From the NCBI GenBank assembly GCA_022072405.1, contig JAJVHX010000016.1, forward strand, positions 1 through 64,000: a DNA stretch of 64,000 nt. Direction: 5' to 3'. A program made the position numbers and the translations under genes. Positions 1-8,947 of the stretch are shown in pieces; positions within the stretch are counted from its first letter, which is position 1; each line of letters begins with the position of its first letter. This DNA comes from Phycisphaerae bacterium (GTDB taxonomy: Bacteria; Planctomycetota; Phycisphaerae; UBA1845; CAIVHJ01). Under the pieces are notes generated by a model. The model ran no database searches. It was not told where the DNA came from and saw only the letters and a program-made list of their open reading frames with translations.

Positions 1-13
1 TAGTCTGCCCTCA

Positions 14-247
14 TTACCGGATCGGCCATCTTTCCCGCAAAAGCGGCCCGCTGAGATTTGGTTGGCCGCCATCTGTACATTGCTGTTCCTTTCGGCCTGA
101 TTCGAGATCAGCGCATTCAAGATAGCACTCCCAGCAGATATCATCCAGCAGAGAGTGGATCGCCACAGATGGCGAGTAGCACCAATCGAAGCTCACGCTG
201 CAGAATCGGCAAGTGAACGTTTTTGGATTTCCTGTTCTGTCGCCCAT
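14..247 (-). CDS. Possible small cysteine-rich protein
   Basis: A 77-residue open frame with two CxxC-type pairs (CRFC near residue 13 and CWEC near residue 38), which could form a zinc site. I recognise no family. No convincing ribosome binding site precedes the ATG, the last 25 residues are low in structure, and the frame lies at the window edge where context is missing. It may be a chance frame. Confidence 0.25.
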   Translation of the reverse strand: MGDRTGNPKTFTCRFCSVSFDWCYSPSVAIHSLLDDICWECYLECADLESGRKEQQCTDGGQPNLSGPLLRERWPIR

Positions 248-249
248 AA

Positions 250-827
250 AAGCTTCAGGTTGAAATCATGGGTATTTCTAGTTGTTCGGTTCCGGTTTGT
301 GTCACCACGAGGCTGTAAACGCGTTTAACAAGAATCTGGATTGTACTCAGCATCACAACTGACCATGTTACTGTTCAACGATCGTGGGCGATAATATAAC
401 ACGATTAAAAGTGCGTATGCAATAAGATATCTATTATACGTTTTAAGATGGGTCTATTAGGCTCTAAAGTGCGTTATAATGCGTCCTTTTGGTATGTAGG
501 TGGCTTTTAAGTCCCCAGCGTCTGCCATTTCGCCACTCGCCCATACGGCCGTTGATTTATCTGATACGCAACAGGTAGTTGCGATCCTCCCGATCACCGA
601 TTGCGCTCATTATATGTGAACTTTTCAGGACCAGAAAGTCCAGCCGGAGTTGCGGTACGGGTCGGTTTTACAGAACCGCGACCGTAGGGGAGCGGTTTTG
701 GTTCTGAAAGTGAATATGCCTTTCAAAATAGACCAGTGCCGGAGTTGCGAAGGTAGTCGCCAGTAGTCGGGGGTGATTTAACCTCAGTGAATCAATAGGT
801 GAGTCAGTAAATTAATCCAGAGCAGTG
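250..827. other. Intergenic region without a gene
   Basis: No coding frame is supportable here. The left half is AT-rich. The right half carries a copy of a dispersed palindromic repeat at 671-706 and a partial internal duplication of the words CCGGAGTTGCG (about 650 and 740). It lies downstream of amt, beyond the amt terminator. Confidence 0.6.
671..706 (+). repeat. Dispersed palindromic repeat, copy 1
   Basis: The core reads CCGCGACCGT followed by AGGGGAGCGGTTTT. It is enclosed by CAGAACC on the left and GGTTCTG on the right, so the whole unit can fold into a hairpin. Three more copies of the core occur at 18111-18188, 23160-23200 and 25391-25420, all in intergenic DNA near gene ends. Confidence 0.7.
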
Positions 828-863
828 AAAAAAACCGGCTTCGGTGGTTAAGCCAAAGCCGGT
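828..863 (-). terminator. Intrinsic terminator of amt
   Basis: On the minus strand a perfect 8-bp stem (ACCGGCTT at 834-841 paired with AAGCCGGT at 856-863) is followed by a run of seven T. It lies about 60 bases beyond the amt stop codon, in the right orientation to end that transcript. Confidence 0.85.
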
Positions 864-920
864 GTGTGCAATGTTTATTCACTCAAATAATCGACTTCGT
901 CCTGTTAAATTGAACGACCA

Positions 921-2144
921 TCAAACCATGACGTAAGCGTTCTCACCATGCAGAACGCTATCCAGCCCACTCTGCTCATCTTTCTCATTGACTCGTACCG
1001 GCGTGATGGCATTGATCACCACCAACATGCTATAACTGAATACGAAGGCATAGATCGAGCTGCCCAGTACGACGACGACCTGTTTGAAAAAAAAGCTGGA
1101 ATTACCATACAGTAAGCCATCAAACCCGGTTTTATTGATCGCCGCCTGTCCAAATATGCCCAGGAAGATGATGCCGATGAATCCACCGACACCGTGAACG
1201 CCCCAGACATCCAGCGCATCATCCCATTTGAGTTTGTTCTTCAGTGAAACGGCGCCATAGCAGATAATGCCCGAGGCGATGCCGATGATCACTGCCGCTG
1301 TCACATCAACATATCCGGCTGCCGGCGTAATCGTGGCCAAGCCCGCCACTGATCCGGTTAGCAACCCTACGAATTTGGGCTTCTTCTCAATGATCCATGA
1401 GACGATTAACCAGGAGATTGCGGCAAAAGAAGCGGCTACATCGGTATTCAAGAAGGCCTGAGCGGTAATCTGATCGACACCGAATTCGCTCCCGGCATTA
1501 AATCCATACCACCCAAACCACAATAAACCCGTGCCCAACGCCACCAGTGGAACACTATGTAAGCCGGGATCGGCTACTTTGCGACGACCGACGAAATAAA
1601 CGGAAGCGAGTGCTGCAAAGCCGGCAATGTTATGGACGACGATACCCCCCGCAAAATCGCGCACGCCCCATACCGCCAGCAAACCTTCCGGGGCCCACAT
1701 CATGTGGACAAATGGGAAATAGACAAACAACAACCATAGCGTGAGAAACAGCAGATAAGCCGGGAAACGCACTCGATTGGCAAAGGCCCCGGTAATCAAT
1801 GCCGGCGTGATGATCGCAAACATCATCTGGTATGCGATAAAAACCAGCAACGGGACCGACGGATTGATAAAGGAGGGACTCATCAGATCCACTCCGCGCA
1901 TGAAGGCATTATCCAGATTCCCGATAATTCCATGCCAATCACCGCTGAAACAGAGTGAATACCCGCATATCCACCAGATCACAGTGGTCCAGCCCATCGA
2001 GACAAAACTCTGCATCATGATGGCGAGTACATTTTTTCTGCCGACCAACCCTCCATAAAAGAATGCTAAACCGGGTGTCATTAACATCACCAGACTGGTG
2101 GCAAGTAACATGAAACCAGTACTACCAGTATCCAGGCCGGGCAT
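921..2144 (-). CDS. amt: Ammonium transporter (Amt family)
   Basis: Inner-membrane channel for ammonium/ammonia. The 407-residue protein is typical in length for Amt and has about eleven hydrophobic segments. It starts with the family-like stretch MLMTPGLAFFYGGLVGRKN. The two pore histidines of the twin-His site are visible in VVHNIAGF and in WGVHGVGGF. The ATG is preceded by GGAGG about nine bases upstream. No glnB/glnK-type PII gene is adjacent, which is unusual since amt is often paired with glnK. A sigma-54-type promoter lies about 65 bases upstream and an intrinsic terminator follows the gene, so it appears to be a single-gene unit likely induced under nitrogen limitation. Confidence 0.95.
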   Translation of the reverse strand: MPGLDTGSTGFMLLATSLVMLMTPGLAFFYGGLVGRKNVLAIMMQSFVSMGWTTVIWWICGYSLCFSGDWHGIIGNLDNAFMRGVDLMSPSFINPSVPLLVFIAYQMMFAIITPALITGAFANRVRFPAYLLFLTLWLLFVYFPFVHMMWAPEGLLAVWGVRDFAGGIVVHNIAGFAALASVYFVGRRKVADPGLHSVPLVALGTGLLWFGWYGFNAGSEFGVDQITAQAFLNTDVAASFAAISWLIVSWIIEKKPKFVGLLTGSVAGLATITPAAGYVDVTAAVIIGIASGIICYGAVSLKNKLKWDDALDVWGVHGVGGFIGIIFLGIFGQAAINKTGFDGLLYGNSSFFFKQVVVVLGSSIYAFVFSYSMLVVINAITPVRVNEKDEQSGLDSVLHGENAYVMV

Positions 2145-2207
2145 GATTTTCTACCTCCAATGGCAAAAATGAACCGTCAAATCAGAGTGACCTGATTGAT
2201 CCTCCCT

Positions 2208-2223
2208 TGCAAGTTGATTGCCA
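2208..2223 (-). promoter_or_regulatory. Sigma-54-type promoter for amt
   Basis: The minus strand reads TGGCAAT, four bases, then TTGCA. This matches the -24/-12 consensus TGGCACG-N4-TTGCW at 10 of 12 defined positions and keeps the required ten bases between GG and GC. Transcription would start near 2198, giving a leader of about 54 bases before the amt start. Sigma-54 control of ammonium transporters under nitrogen stress is well established. I saw no clear activator-binding palindrome upstream. Confidence 0.7.
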
Positions 2224-2439
2224 TGAATAAAGAGATATGTTGGTCTGGAGAATTTGATAAATATTACTCCGGCTACGATATCCCGGCCTGGTGTTGTTAT
2301 TATTGTTAATTAATTACCTGCATGAGACTTACCGTGATATTCTATCCGTGGTTACTTAATGCATCCCAACACAATAAGAACCAAGAATATTCACGTTGAA
2401 GCAATTATCTAGCGTATTTTTTGCTATAAATGGTGGGAG

Positions 2440-2456
2440 TTGGCTCACCGGTTGCA
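2440..2456 (+). promoter_or_regulatory. Sigma-54-type promoter for hyp-hox operon
   Basis: The sequence TTGGCTCACCGGTTGCA matches TGGCACG-N4-TTGCW at 10 of 12 positions, with exactly ten bases between the GG and GC elements. The predicted start near 2467 gives a leader of about 50 bases before hypA. Hydrogenase operons in proteobacteria such as Cupriavidus are sigma-54 dependent. No sigma-54 activator gene lies in the window. Confidence 0.7.
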
Positions 2457-2516
2457 GATATTATGCGCAGCTTATGGATGAACGACTGTCCTGGCTTTTA
2501 TTGTTGAGACGAGCCG

Positions 2517-2897
2517 GTGCATGAACTTTATCTGGCCCAGGAATTACTGAATCAGGTCTTACAGTCAGTGTCGGACCATCCGGACGCCAAAGTGTGCGCG
2601 GTGGAAATCGAAGTGGGTCCGATGAAGCAGATTGTTCTCGAAGCAATGGAGTTGGCTTGGCGTTCGGTAGTCGAGGGTTCCTTGGCCGATCAATCCGTTC
2701 TTCATCAGGTGGAAGTACCAATTACCGCGCAATGTCGCAACTGTACCCGGACCTTTGAAGCGGCGATTGATTCTTATCAATGTCCAGAATGTCGTCAGGC
2801 CGATGTGCAGATTATGAAGGGTCATGAAATTATTCTTAAATCCATCACCCTGGAAGAAATAAAGGCTGGTGAGCGTGAACAAGGTGCAAGTCATTGA
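2517..2897 (+). CDS. hypA: Hydrogenase nickel incorporation protein HypA
   Basis: Delivers nickel to the large subunit of [NiFe]-hydrogenase together with HypB. The 126-residue protein begins MHEL; the second-residue histidine is the conserved nickel ligand, and this fixes the start at a GTG codon. A zinc-binding loop is formed by C73xxC76 and C89xxC92. It is the first gene of the hydrogenase operon and overlaps the start of hypB. The other maturation genes (hypC, hypD, hypE, hypF) are not in the window, so they must be encoded elsewhere if the enzyme is assembled. Confidence 0.93.
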   Translation: MHELYLAQELLNQVLQSVSDHPDAKVCAVEIEVGPMKQIVLEAMELAWRSVVEGSLADQSVLHQVEVPITAQCRNCTRTFEAAIDSYQCPECRQADVQIMKGHEIILKSITLEEIKAGEREQGASH

Positions 2898-3537
2898 AAG
2901 TGTGCTGAAGGCCAATGATGCTGTCGCCCGAGCTAATCGTCATCGGCTGCATCAGCAGGGGATTCTTTCTCTTAATATTATGAGTGCTCCGGGAAGCGGT
3001 AAAACATCTTTGCTGGAGCAAACCATCAGTCATCTGCCGCACGATTGCCGGAGCGCCGTATTAGTGGGTGATCTGCAAACTTCTCGAGACGCTGAGCGGC
3101 TCAGCCGCCTGATCAGCCAGGTCACTCAGATCAATACCGGCAGTGGATGTCATCTCTCTGCTGCCATGGTGGCCGATGGATTGGATTCTCTCGATCTGAC
3201 ACAAGTCGATATTCTGTTCATTGAAAATGTCGGCAATATGGTCTGCCCGGCGGCACACGATCTGGGTGAGGATGCCCGGGTCGTCCTGTTAAGCCTGCCC
3301 GAGGGCGACGACAAGGTGGCCAAATATCCAACTCTTTTTCAGCCCGCCGATGTAATACTGCTCAATAAGATGGATTTGTTAGAAATTCTCGGGTTTGATT
3401 GTGGCTCAGTCCGCGCTGATCTCTCGAAAATCAACACTCGAGCTCCGCTTATTCCGATATCCTGCCGGTCAGGTGTCGGTCTTGATGAGTGGCTGAGATG
3501 GCTGACAAATCGAATTAACACATCTTCAGTGGAGTAA
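2875..3537 (+). CDS. hypB: Hydrogenase maturation GTPase HypB
   Basis: SIMIBI-class GTPase that works with HypA to insert nickel. The P-loop is SAPGSGKTSLLE near the N-terminus. The metal site of the GTPase domain is visible as GSGCHLSA and, further on, VCPAAHDLGE. The N-terminal CxxCGC motif and histidine-rich nickel-storage stretch of some HypB proteins are absent, so this is the short form. I chose the GTG at 2875 because AAGG lies nine bases upstream; an in-frame GTG at 2869 would add two residues. The gene overlaps hypA by about 23 bases, suggesting translational coupling. A 280-base gap follows before hoxF. Confidence 0.93.
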   Translation: MNKVQVIESVLKANDAVARANRHRLHQQGILSLNIMSAPGSGKTSLLEQTISHLPHDCRSAVLVGDLQTSRDAERLSRLISQVTQINTGSGCHLSAAMVADGLDSLDLTQVDILFIENVGNMVCPAAHDLGEDARVVLLSLPEGDDKVAKYPTLFQPADVILLNKMDLLEILGFDCGSVRADLSKINTRAPLIPISCRSGVGLDEWLRWLTNRINTSSVE

Positions 3538-3818
3538 CCCGCTATTTTACCACTTGCTGTACATGGCCTTAAATCCACCAGGTATCCATAATAAGCCCTG
3601 TGATAATCTTGATTAAGTGCCAGTACCTGCTTCATCGGATATGCAGGATTAGTACTGCATATTTCTGTAAATCCCCGTAAATCATGGCATAAGATTTGCA
3701 ATAATTTCCGTCAACAGGTCACCTCGTTGGACCGCGCCTGTTACTAACCGGTCCGCTCAGGTCAATCGATTCATTCTGTGCGGGCTACGACGCCGGCATT
3801 TATTGAGTGGATAGTTAC

Positions 3819-5636
3819 ATGACCTACCTCATCAATGGCCAGATCGAATCCATCTGCGTGGAATACCAGCGCGATCGTCATCGTCTGCTGGATATCATCC
3901 GGAGCGTGCAGCAGAAATTCGGCTATATATCGGATGAAGCAATAGATGAGATTGCGCGTTGCTGTTCGATTCCAAGAGTGGAAGTCGACAGCACCATTTC
4001 GTTTTATGGATATTTATCAAAGCAGCCCAGGGGTCGAATCACCATCCGCCTGTGCAACGATATTATCGACCGGTTGCAGGGCATGGAACGGGTAGCGGCT
4101 GCGTTTCGGGAAGTGCTGGGTATCGATTTTGGCCGGACCACTGCGGACGGGAATTTTTCTCTGGAATATGCGCCCTGTATTGGTATGTGTGACCAGGGGC
4201 CAGCTGCTCTGGTCAACGATGTAGTGGTCACCAAATTGACCGGTGATGGGGCGCGGGAAATGATCCGCGACCTGCGCGAACACATGGACCCGCATCGGCT
4301 GGTCAGAACCCTGGGTGACGGCAATAATGCCCACGAACTCATTTCGGCGATGGTCAATAACAATATCCGCCAGCGCGGCGAAGTGATTTTCAGTGAGTTT
4401 CATCCCGGCGAAGCCTTGCGCAAAGCACTCTCCATGAGTCCGGTGGAAGTGATCAAAGAAATCAAAACTTCGCGTTTGCGCGGGCGGGGCGGTGCCGGTT
4501 TCCCGACCGGCATGAAATGGGAATTCACCCGTGGCGCTGCGGGGCCGAACAAGTATGTGATCTGCAATGCGGACGAAGGCGAACCGGGTACGTTCAAGGA
4601 TCGCGTGCTGCTCACCGAATGTCCGGAGATGGTCTTCGAGGGAATGGCCATTGCGGGTTATGCGATCGGCGCCGAACAGGGAATTGTTTACCTACGCGGT
4701 GAATATGCTTATCTCAACAATTACCTCGAGCAGGTTCTGCAGAAACTTCGCAAACAGGGCATGCTGGGGGCGCGTTTCTGCAGCACCAAACATTGTTTCA
4801 ACTTTGATATACGCATTCAGATGGGTGCCGGGGCCTATATTTGCGGAGAAGAAACCGCCTTGATCTCATCCTGCGAAGGATTGCGCGGAGATCCGAAGAA
4901 TCGACCGCCTTTCCCGGCACAAAAGGGCTATCTGGAAAATCCCACCTGTGTGAATAACGTCGAAACGCTTTGCTGTGTGGTCCGCATTCTGGAAAAAGGA
5001 GCTGCCTGGTTCTCGCAACTGGGCACCACCGACAGTCCCGGTACGAAGCTGTTGAGCATTTCCGGTGACTGTCGCCGGCCGGGAGTTTATGAATTGCCCT
5101 TCGGTGTGAAACTGAGCGAAGTGTTGAAATTGGCTGGAGCGGATAATGCTGCCGCCGTCCAGGTGGGCGGAGCCAGTGGGCAGATGGTCGGCTCTGCCGA
5201 TTTCCACAAGCCGATCAGTTACGAGGGGCTGGCGACCGGGGGTTCGATAATGGTCTTTGGGCCTCATCGTAACGTGCTGGAAATCGCCCATTATTTTCTG
5301 GAGTTCTTCATCGATGAGAGTTGCGGCTACTGTACACCCTGCCGTGTCGGAAACACATTACTGCTTGAGCGGCTGGAGCAGATCATCGAAGGTCGCGGAG
5401 AACCCGCCGATCTGGATTATCTGCAACAACTAGGCCAATCGATCAAAGCGCTAAGCCGCTGCGGCTTGGGCCAGACATCACCCAACCCGGTGCTTTCCAC
5501 GTTGAAGAATTTCAAGCCCGTCTACGAGCAATTGGTCAAGGTGAATCCGCAGGGCTTCCGCTCCTCGTTTGATATCAACCGTGCATTAGAGGAAGCCAGT
5601 CGAATTACGGAACGCCGATCAGTGATTTATGAATAA
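3819..5636 (+). CDS. hoxF: NAD-reducing hydrogenase diaphorase subunit HoxF
   Basis: FMN- and NAD(H)-binding subunit of the diaphorase module of a group 3d bidirectional hydrogenase. The roughly 605-residue chain is a NuoE-like domain (about 1-150) fused to a NuoF-like domain (about 190-600), as in Cupriavidus-type HoxF, so no separate hoxE is needed. NuoF features include GRGGAGFPTGMKW, NADEGEPGTFKDR and GAGAYICGEE. The N3-type [4Fe-4S] site is CGYCTPC plus the later SRCGLG. In the NuoE-like part only three of the four usual [2Fe-2S] cysteines are visible (one in RLCND and two in PCIGMC). The ATG at 3819 is preferred; a GTG at 3807 is in frame. Confidence 0.93.
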   Translation: MTYLINGQIESICVEYQRDRHRLLDIIRSVQQKFGYISDEAIDEIARCCSIPRVEVDSTISFYGYLSKQPRGRITIRLCNDIIDRLQGMERVAAAFREVLGIDFGRTTADGNFSLEYAPCIGMCDQGPAALVNDVVVTKLTGDGAREMIRDLREHMDPHRLVRTLGDGNNAHELISAMVNNNIRQRGEVIFSEFHPGEALRKALSMSPVEVIKEIKTSRLRGRGGAGFPTGMKWEFTRGAAGPNKYVICNADEGEPGTFKDRVLLTECPEMVFEGMAIAGYAIGAEQGIVYLRGEYAYLNNYLEQVLQKLRKQGMLGARFCSTKHCFNFDIRIQMGAGAYICGEETALISSCEGLRGDPKNRPPFPAQKGYLENPTCVNNVETLCCVVRILEKGAAWFSQLGTTDSPGTKLLSISGDCRRPGVYELPFGVKLSEVLKLAGADNAAAVQVGGASGQMVGSADFHKPISYEGLATGGSIMVFGPHRNVLEIAHYFLEFFIDESCGYCTPCRVGNTLLLERLEQIIEGRGEPADLDYLQQLGQSIKALSRCGLGQTSPNPVLSTLKNFKPVYEQLVKVNPQGFRSSFDINRALEEASRITERRSVIYE

Positions 5637-5704
5637 TGGGTTCAGGTGGGCGACTGATCACCGTCGGGAATTAACCGGCGAACTTACAGACAGGAACAGG
5701 GATC

Positions 5705-6427
5705 ATGAACGATCCGATCAAGTTGACAATTGATGGAGTGGAGGTCGAAGCCCAGCCGGGCCAGACCATCATTGAAGCGGCTGGGGTTTCGGGAATTTAT
5801 ATTCCGAGATTATGTCATTATCAGGGGCTTAAACCTCATGGCAGCTGCCGTCTTTGCACGGTGACGGTCAATGGCAAGCCAATGGCCAGTTGTACGCAGC
5901 CGGCCGGCCCGGGCATGATCGTGGAGACCCATACGCCGCATCTGCAGGAATTTCGCCGGCAGATACTGGAGATGCTGCTGGTCGAAGGCAATCACTTCTG
6001 CATGTTCTGCGAGAAGAGCGGTCTTTGCGAACTGCAGGCCCAGGCTTATCGCCATGGCATCACCGCGCCGCGCTATCCCTATCTCTTTCCGCAACGCTCG
6101 GTTGATGCCAGCCACCCCGATATCTGGATCGATCACAATCGCTGTATCCTCTGTGCCCGTTGCGTGCGGGCTTCGCGCGATCTGGATGGTAAGAATGTGT
6201 TTCAGTTTGTCGGACGAGGTCGACATAAGCAGGTTGCGGTCAATGCCCGGGCCCGGCTCGCTGATACCACGGTCAATCTGACGGACCGGGCCATCGGCAT
6301 CTGTCCGGTGGGAGCGTTGTTGAAGAAACGCGTCGGCTACCAGATACCGATCGGACAACGGTCGTATGATCACCAATCGATCGGTGCCGAAATCGAAAAA
6401 TCTCCCTGCTCTGCCAGTAAAAAGTGA
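5705..6427 (+). CDS. hoxU: NAD-reducing hydrogenase diaphorase subunit HoxU
   Basis: Iron-sulfur electron-transfer subunit homologous to the N-terminus of NuoG. It links HoxF to the hydrogenase module. The 240-residue protein shows the plant-type [2Fe-2S] cysteines (CHYQGLKPHGSCRLC and later SC), a His-Cys3 [4Fe-4S] motif in HFCMFCEKSGLC, and a further [4Fe-4S] motif CILCARC with a distal CP. The start has GGAACAGGGATC just upstream. It lies 68 bases after hoxF and seven bases before hoxY. Confidence 0.94.
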   Translation: MNDPIKLTIDGVEVEAQPGQTIIEAAGVSGIYIPRLCHYQGLKPHGSCRLCTVTVNGKPMASCTQPAGPGMIVETHTPHLQEFRRQILEMLLVEGNHFCMFCEKSGLCELQAQAYRHGITAPRYPYLFPQRSVDASHPDIWIDHNRCILCARCVRASRDLDGKNVFQFVGRGRHKQVAVNARARLADTTVNLTDRAIGICPVGALLKKRVGYQIPIGQRSYDHQSIGAEIEKSPCSASKK

Positions 6428-6434
6428 GAAGATT

Positions 6435-6980
6435 ATGGCTAAGCCAAGAGTTGCCACCACTTCGCTCGCCGGCTGTTTTGGATGCCACATGTCGATTCTC
6501 GACATTGATGATCGTATCCTGAAGCTGGTCGAACTGGTCGATTTTGACAAGTCGCCGATCGACGATTTCAAAACGTTTACCGGCCGTTGTGCGGTCGGTT
6601 TGATCGAGGGTGGCTGCTGCAACGAAGAAAATGTCCACGTCCTGCAGGATTTCCGTCAGCATTGCGATATCCTAATTTCACTGGGCGATTGTGCGACGAT
6701 GGGCGGCATTCCCGCGCTGCGCAATACCATACCGCTACGGGAATGTCTGGAGGAAGCCTATCTCCACGGCCCATCGGTGTACAATCCGTCCGGACGCATT
6801 CCCAACGATCCGGAGATTCCACTGCTGCTTAACAAGGTTTATCCCTGTCACGAGGTGGTCAAAATTGATTATCATCTGCCCGGCTGTCCGCCATCGGCTG
6901 ATACCATCTGGGAGACGCTGGTGGCGCTGCTTTCAGATAAGCCGGTCCAGCTGCCTTATGAATTGATCAAATATGATTGA
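6435..6980 (+). CDS. hoxY: NAD-reducing hydrogenase small subunit HoxY
   Basis: Small [NiFe]-hydrogenase subunit carrying the proximal [4Fe-4S] cluster. The protein is about 181 residues long, short as expected for group 3d enzymes, with no Tat signal, so the enzyme is cytoplasmic. Cluster cysteines are in GCFGCHMS near the N-terminus, EGGCC in the middle and PGCPPS near the C-terminus. I chose the ATG that gives MAKPRVATTS; a longer frame from 6366 would overlap hoxU by 62 bases and adds sequence without family character. Confidence 0.93.
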   Translation: MAKPRVATTSLAGCFGCHMSILDIDDRILKLVELVDFDKSPIDDFKTFTGRCAVGLIEGGCCNEENVHVLQDFRQHCDILISLGDCATMGGIPALRNTIPLRECLEEAYLHGPSVYNPSGRIPNDPEIPLLLNKVYPCHEVVKIDYHLPGCPPSADTIWETLVALLSDKPVQLPYELIKYD

Positions 6981-6998
6981 TTGAATTGGAGAGATCGC

Positions 6999-8441
6999 GT
7001 GATCGCCAGTAATACGTCCAATCGCATTGTAATTCAGCCGGTGACCCGCGTGGAAGGTCACGGCAAGGTGACTATCCTGCTTGACGAACAGCGGCGGGTG
7101 CAGCAAGCCCGTCTGCACATCGTGGAGTTCCGCGGATTTGAGCGCTTCATTCAGGGGCGGCCTTACTGGGAAGTGCCCGTGCTGGTCCAGCGATTATGCG
7201 GCATCTGCCCGGTCAGCCATCACCTGGCAGCGGCCAAGGCGATGGATCGCATTGTGGGAGTCAGACAGCTCACGCCGACTGCGGAAAAAATCCGCCGACT
7301 GATGCATTACGGCCAGTTTTTTCAGTCACACGCCCTACATTTTTTCCATCTGGTCTCACCCGATCTGCTGTTTGGTTTTGATGCCGACCCTGCCATTCGT
7401 AATGTCATCGGCGTGGCGGCCAAATTCCCGGACCTGGCAGTGCAGGGTGTGATGATGCGCAAGTATGGACAGGAAATCATCAAGCTGACCGCCGGCAAGA
7501 AGATACACGGCACGGGGGCAATTCCCGGCGGCGTAAATAAGAACCTCACGACCGCAGAGCGTGACCTGTTGCTCAAGGATTTGCCGCAGATGCTCACCTG
7601 GAGCCGAGCGGCGCACAAACTCGCCAAGGATTACACTACCGAGCATCTGGCCAAACTGGCTCCTTTCGGCTCTTTTGAGTCCAATCACCTGTCCCTGATT
7701 CGCGCAGATGGTGCCATGGATCTGTATCACGGGAACCTGCGAGCCATCGAGGCTCAGGGACACAAAATTTTTGACCAGATCGATTATCAGAATTATCTGG
7801 ACTATATCGTGGAAGAGGTGCGGAACTGGTCCTACATGAAATTTCCCTTTATCAAGTCGATGGGGCCGGAAAAGGGCTGGTATCGAGTTGGCCCGCTGGC
7901 CCGGCTCAACACCGCCGATTTCATTGACACCCCGGAAGCGGAGAAAGCGCGGCAGGAATTTATGGCGGTGACCAATAATAAGCCGAATAACATCTCGATG
8001 GCCTATCACTGGGCCCGCATGATCGAACTGCTGCATGCCATCGAGAAGATTCAGCAATTGCTGCAGGATGCGGATTTGCAGGGAAAAGATTTGATGGTGC
8101 AGGGGCAACGCCAGCGAACCGGCATCGGGTTAATCGAAGCGCCCCGCGGCACGCTATTCCACCACTATGAAGTCGATGAGCAGGATCTGGTGGTTCGGGC
8201 CAATCTGATCGTTTCCACCACGCATAATAATGAGGCCATGAACCGCGCGGTACAGAAGGTGGCCCATGATCATCTGAGCGGGGTGGAAATCACCGAGGGA
8301 TTACTGAATCATGTGGAAGTGGCCATTCGGGCCTATGATCCCTGCCTCTCCTGTGCGACTCATGCTCTGGGGCAGATGCCTTTGATCGTTGAACTGCTGG
8401 ATCATGCCGGGCATTTGTTGGATACGCGCAGTCGGAACTGA
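6999..8441 (+). CDS. hoxH: NAD-reducing hydrogenase large subunit HoxH
   Basis: Catalytic [NiFe] subunit. Nickel ligands are in RLCGICPVSHH (C67, C70) and in DPCLSCATH (C449, C452). The N-terminal TRVEGHGKV motif is typical. After H455 a 25-residue tail remains, which is the peptide removed by the HoxW protease after nickel insertion. The start is the GTG at 6999 because GGAGAG lies five bases upstream; an in-frame TTG at 6981 is less likely. The gene begins 18 bases after hoxY and ends two bases before hoxW. Confidence 0.95.
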   Translation: MIASNTSNRIVIQPVTRVEGHGKVTILLDEQRRVQQARLHIVEFRGFERFIQGRPYWEVPVLVQRLCGICPVSHHLAAAKAMDRIVGVRQLTPTAEKIRRLMHYGQFFQSHALHFFHLVSPDLLFGFDADPAIRNVIGVAAKFPDLAVQGVMMRKYGQEIIKLTAGKKIHGTGAIPGGVNKNLTTAERDLLLKDLPQMLTWSRAAHKLAKDYTTEHLAKLAPFGSFESNHLSLIRADGAMDLYHGNLRAIEAQGHKIFDQIDYQNYLDYIVEEVRNWSYMKFPFIKSMGPEKGWYRVGPLARLNTADFIDTPEAEKARQEFMAVTNNKPNNISMAYHWARMIELLHAIEKIQQLLQDADLQGKDLMVQGQRQRTGIGLIEAPRGTLFHHYEVDEQDLVVRANLIVSTTHNNEAMNRAVQKVAHDHLSGVEITEGLLNHVEVAIRAYDPCLSCATHALGQMPLIVELLDHAGHLLDTRSRN

Positions 8442-8443
8442 GT

Positions 8444-8947
8444 ATGGAAAAATGCAAATCCATCCTGGTTTTTGGTTACGGCAATCCTGGACGACAGGAT
8501 GACGGCCTCGGACCGGCGCTGGCGGCGATGGTTGCCGACTGGAATTGTCCTGGCGTTACGGTGGATTGTGACTATCAGCTGAATATTGAAGATGCTGCTA
8601 CCGTGGCAGAGCATGACGGGGTTATATTTGCTGACGCTGCGGTGAATGGTCCGGAGCCGTTTGCGTTTCAGGAAATTTTGCCGTTTTATCAGCCCACCTT
8701 CACCACGCACCATCAGGAGGCTGCCGGTGTGCTGGCGCTGGCTGCCCAGTTGTTTAACAAAAAGGTTCCGGGCTATTTACTGGCCATTCGGGGGTATGAT
8801 TTCAATGAATTCGGGGAGTCGCTCTCTGCGGCGGCTCAGCTCAATCTGCAACAGGCTGCAACTTTTTTACGTCAATTCATTCAGAATCAGGCCGCCGGGG
8901 AGCCGGTGGGCTGCACCGCTGCGCAACTTTTTAAGGATCGGGCATGA
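8444..8947 (+). CDS. hoxW: Hydrogenase maturation protease HoxW
   Basis: Endopeptidase that removes the C-terminal extension of HoxH. The 167-residue protein carries the family signature GYGNPGRQDDGLG near the N-terminus (the first acidic residue after GNPGRQ is the expected nickel-sensing ligand), with further conserved acidic and histidine residues in FADAAVN and TTHHQEA. It starts two bases after the hoxH stop, and its own stop overlaps the start of the next gene in an ATGA junction, so all are one operon. Confidence 0.92.
   Translation: MEKCKSILVFGYGNPGRQDDGLGPALAAMVADWNCPGVTVDCDYQLNIEDAATVAEHDGVIFADAAVNGPEPFAFQEILPFYQPTFTTHHQEAAGVLALAAQLFNKKVPGYLLAIRGYDFNEFGESLSAAAQLNLQQAATFLRQFIQNQAAGEPVGCTAAQLFKDRA

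Noticed and set aside
5810..6622. 270-residue minus-strand open frame
   Set aside because: Antisense to hoxU and hoxY, whose cluster motifs are clear.
7356..8108. 250-residue minus-strand open frame
   Set aside because: Antisense to hoxH.
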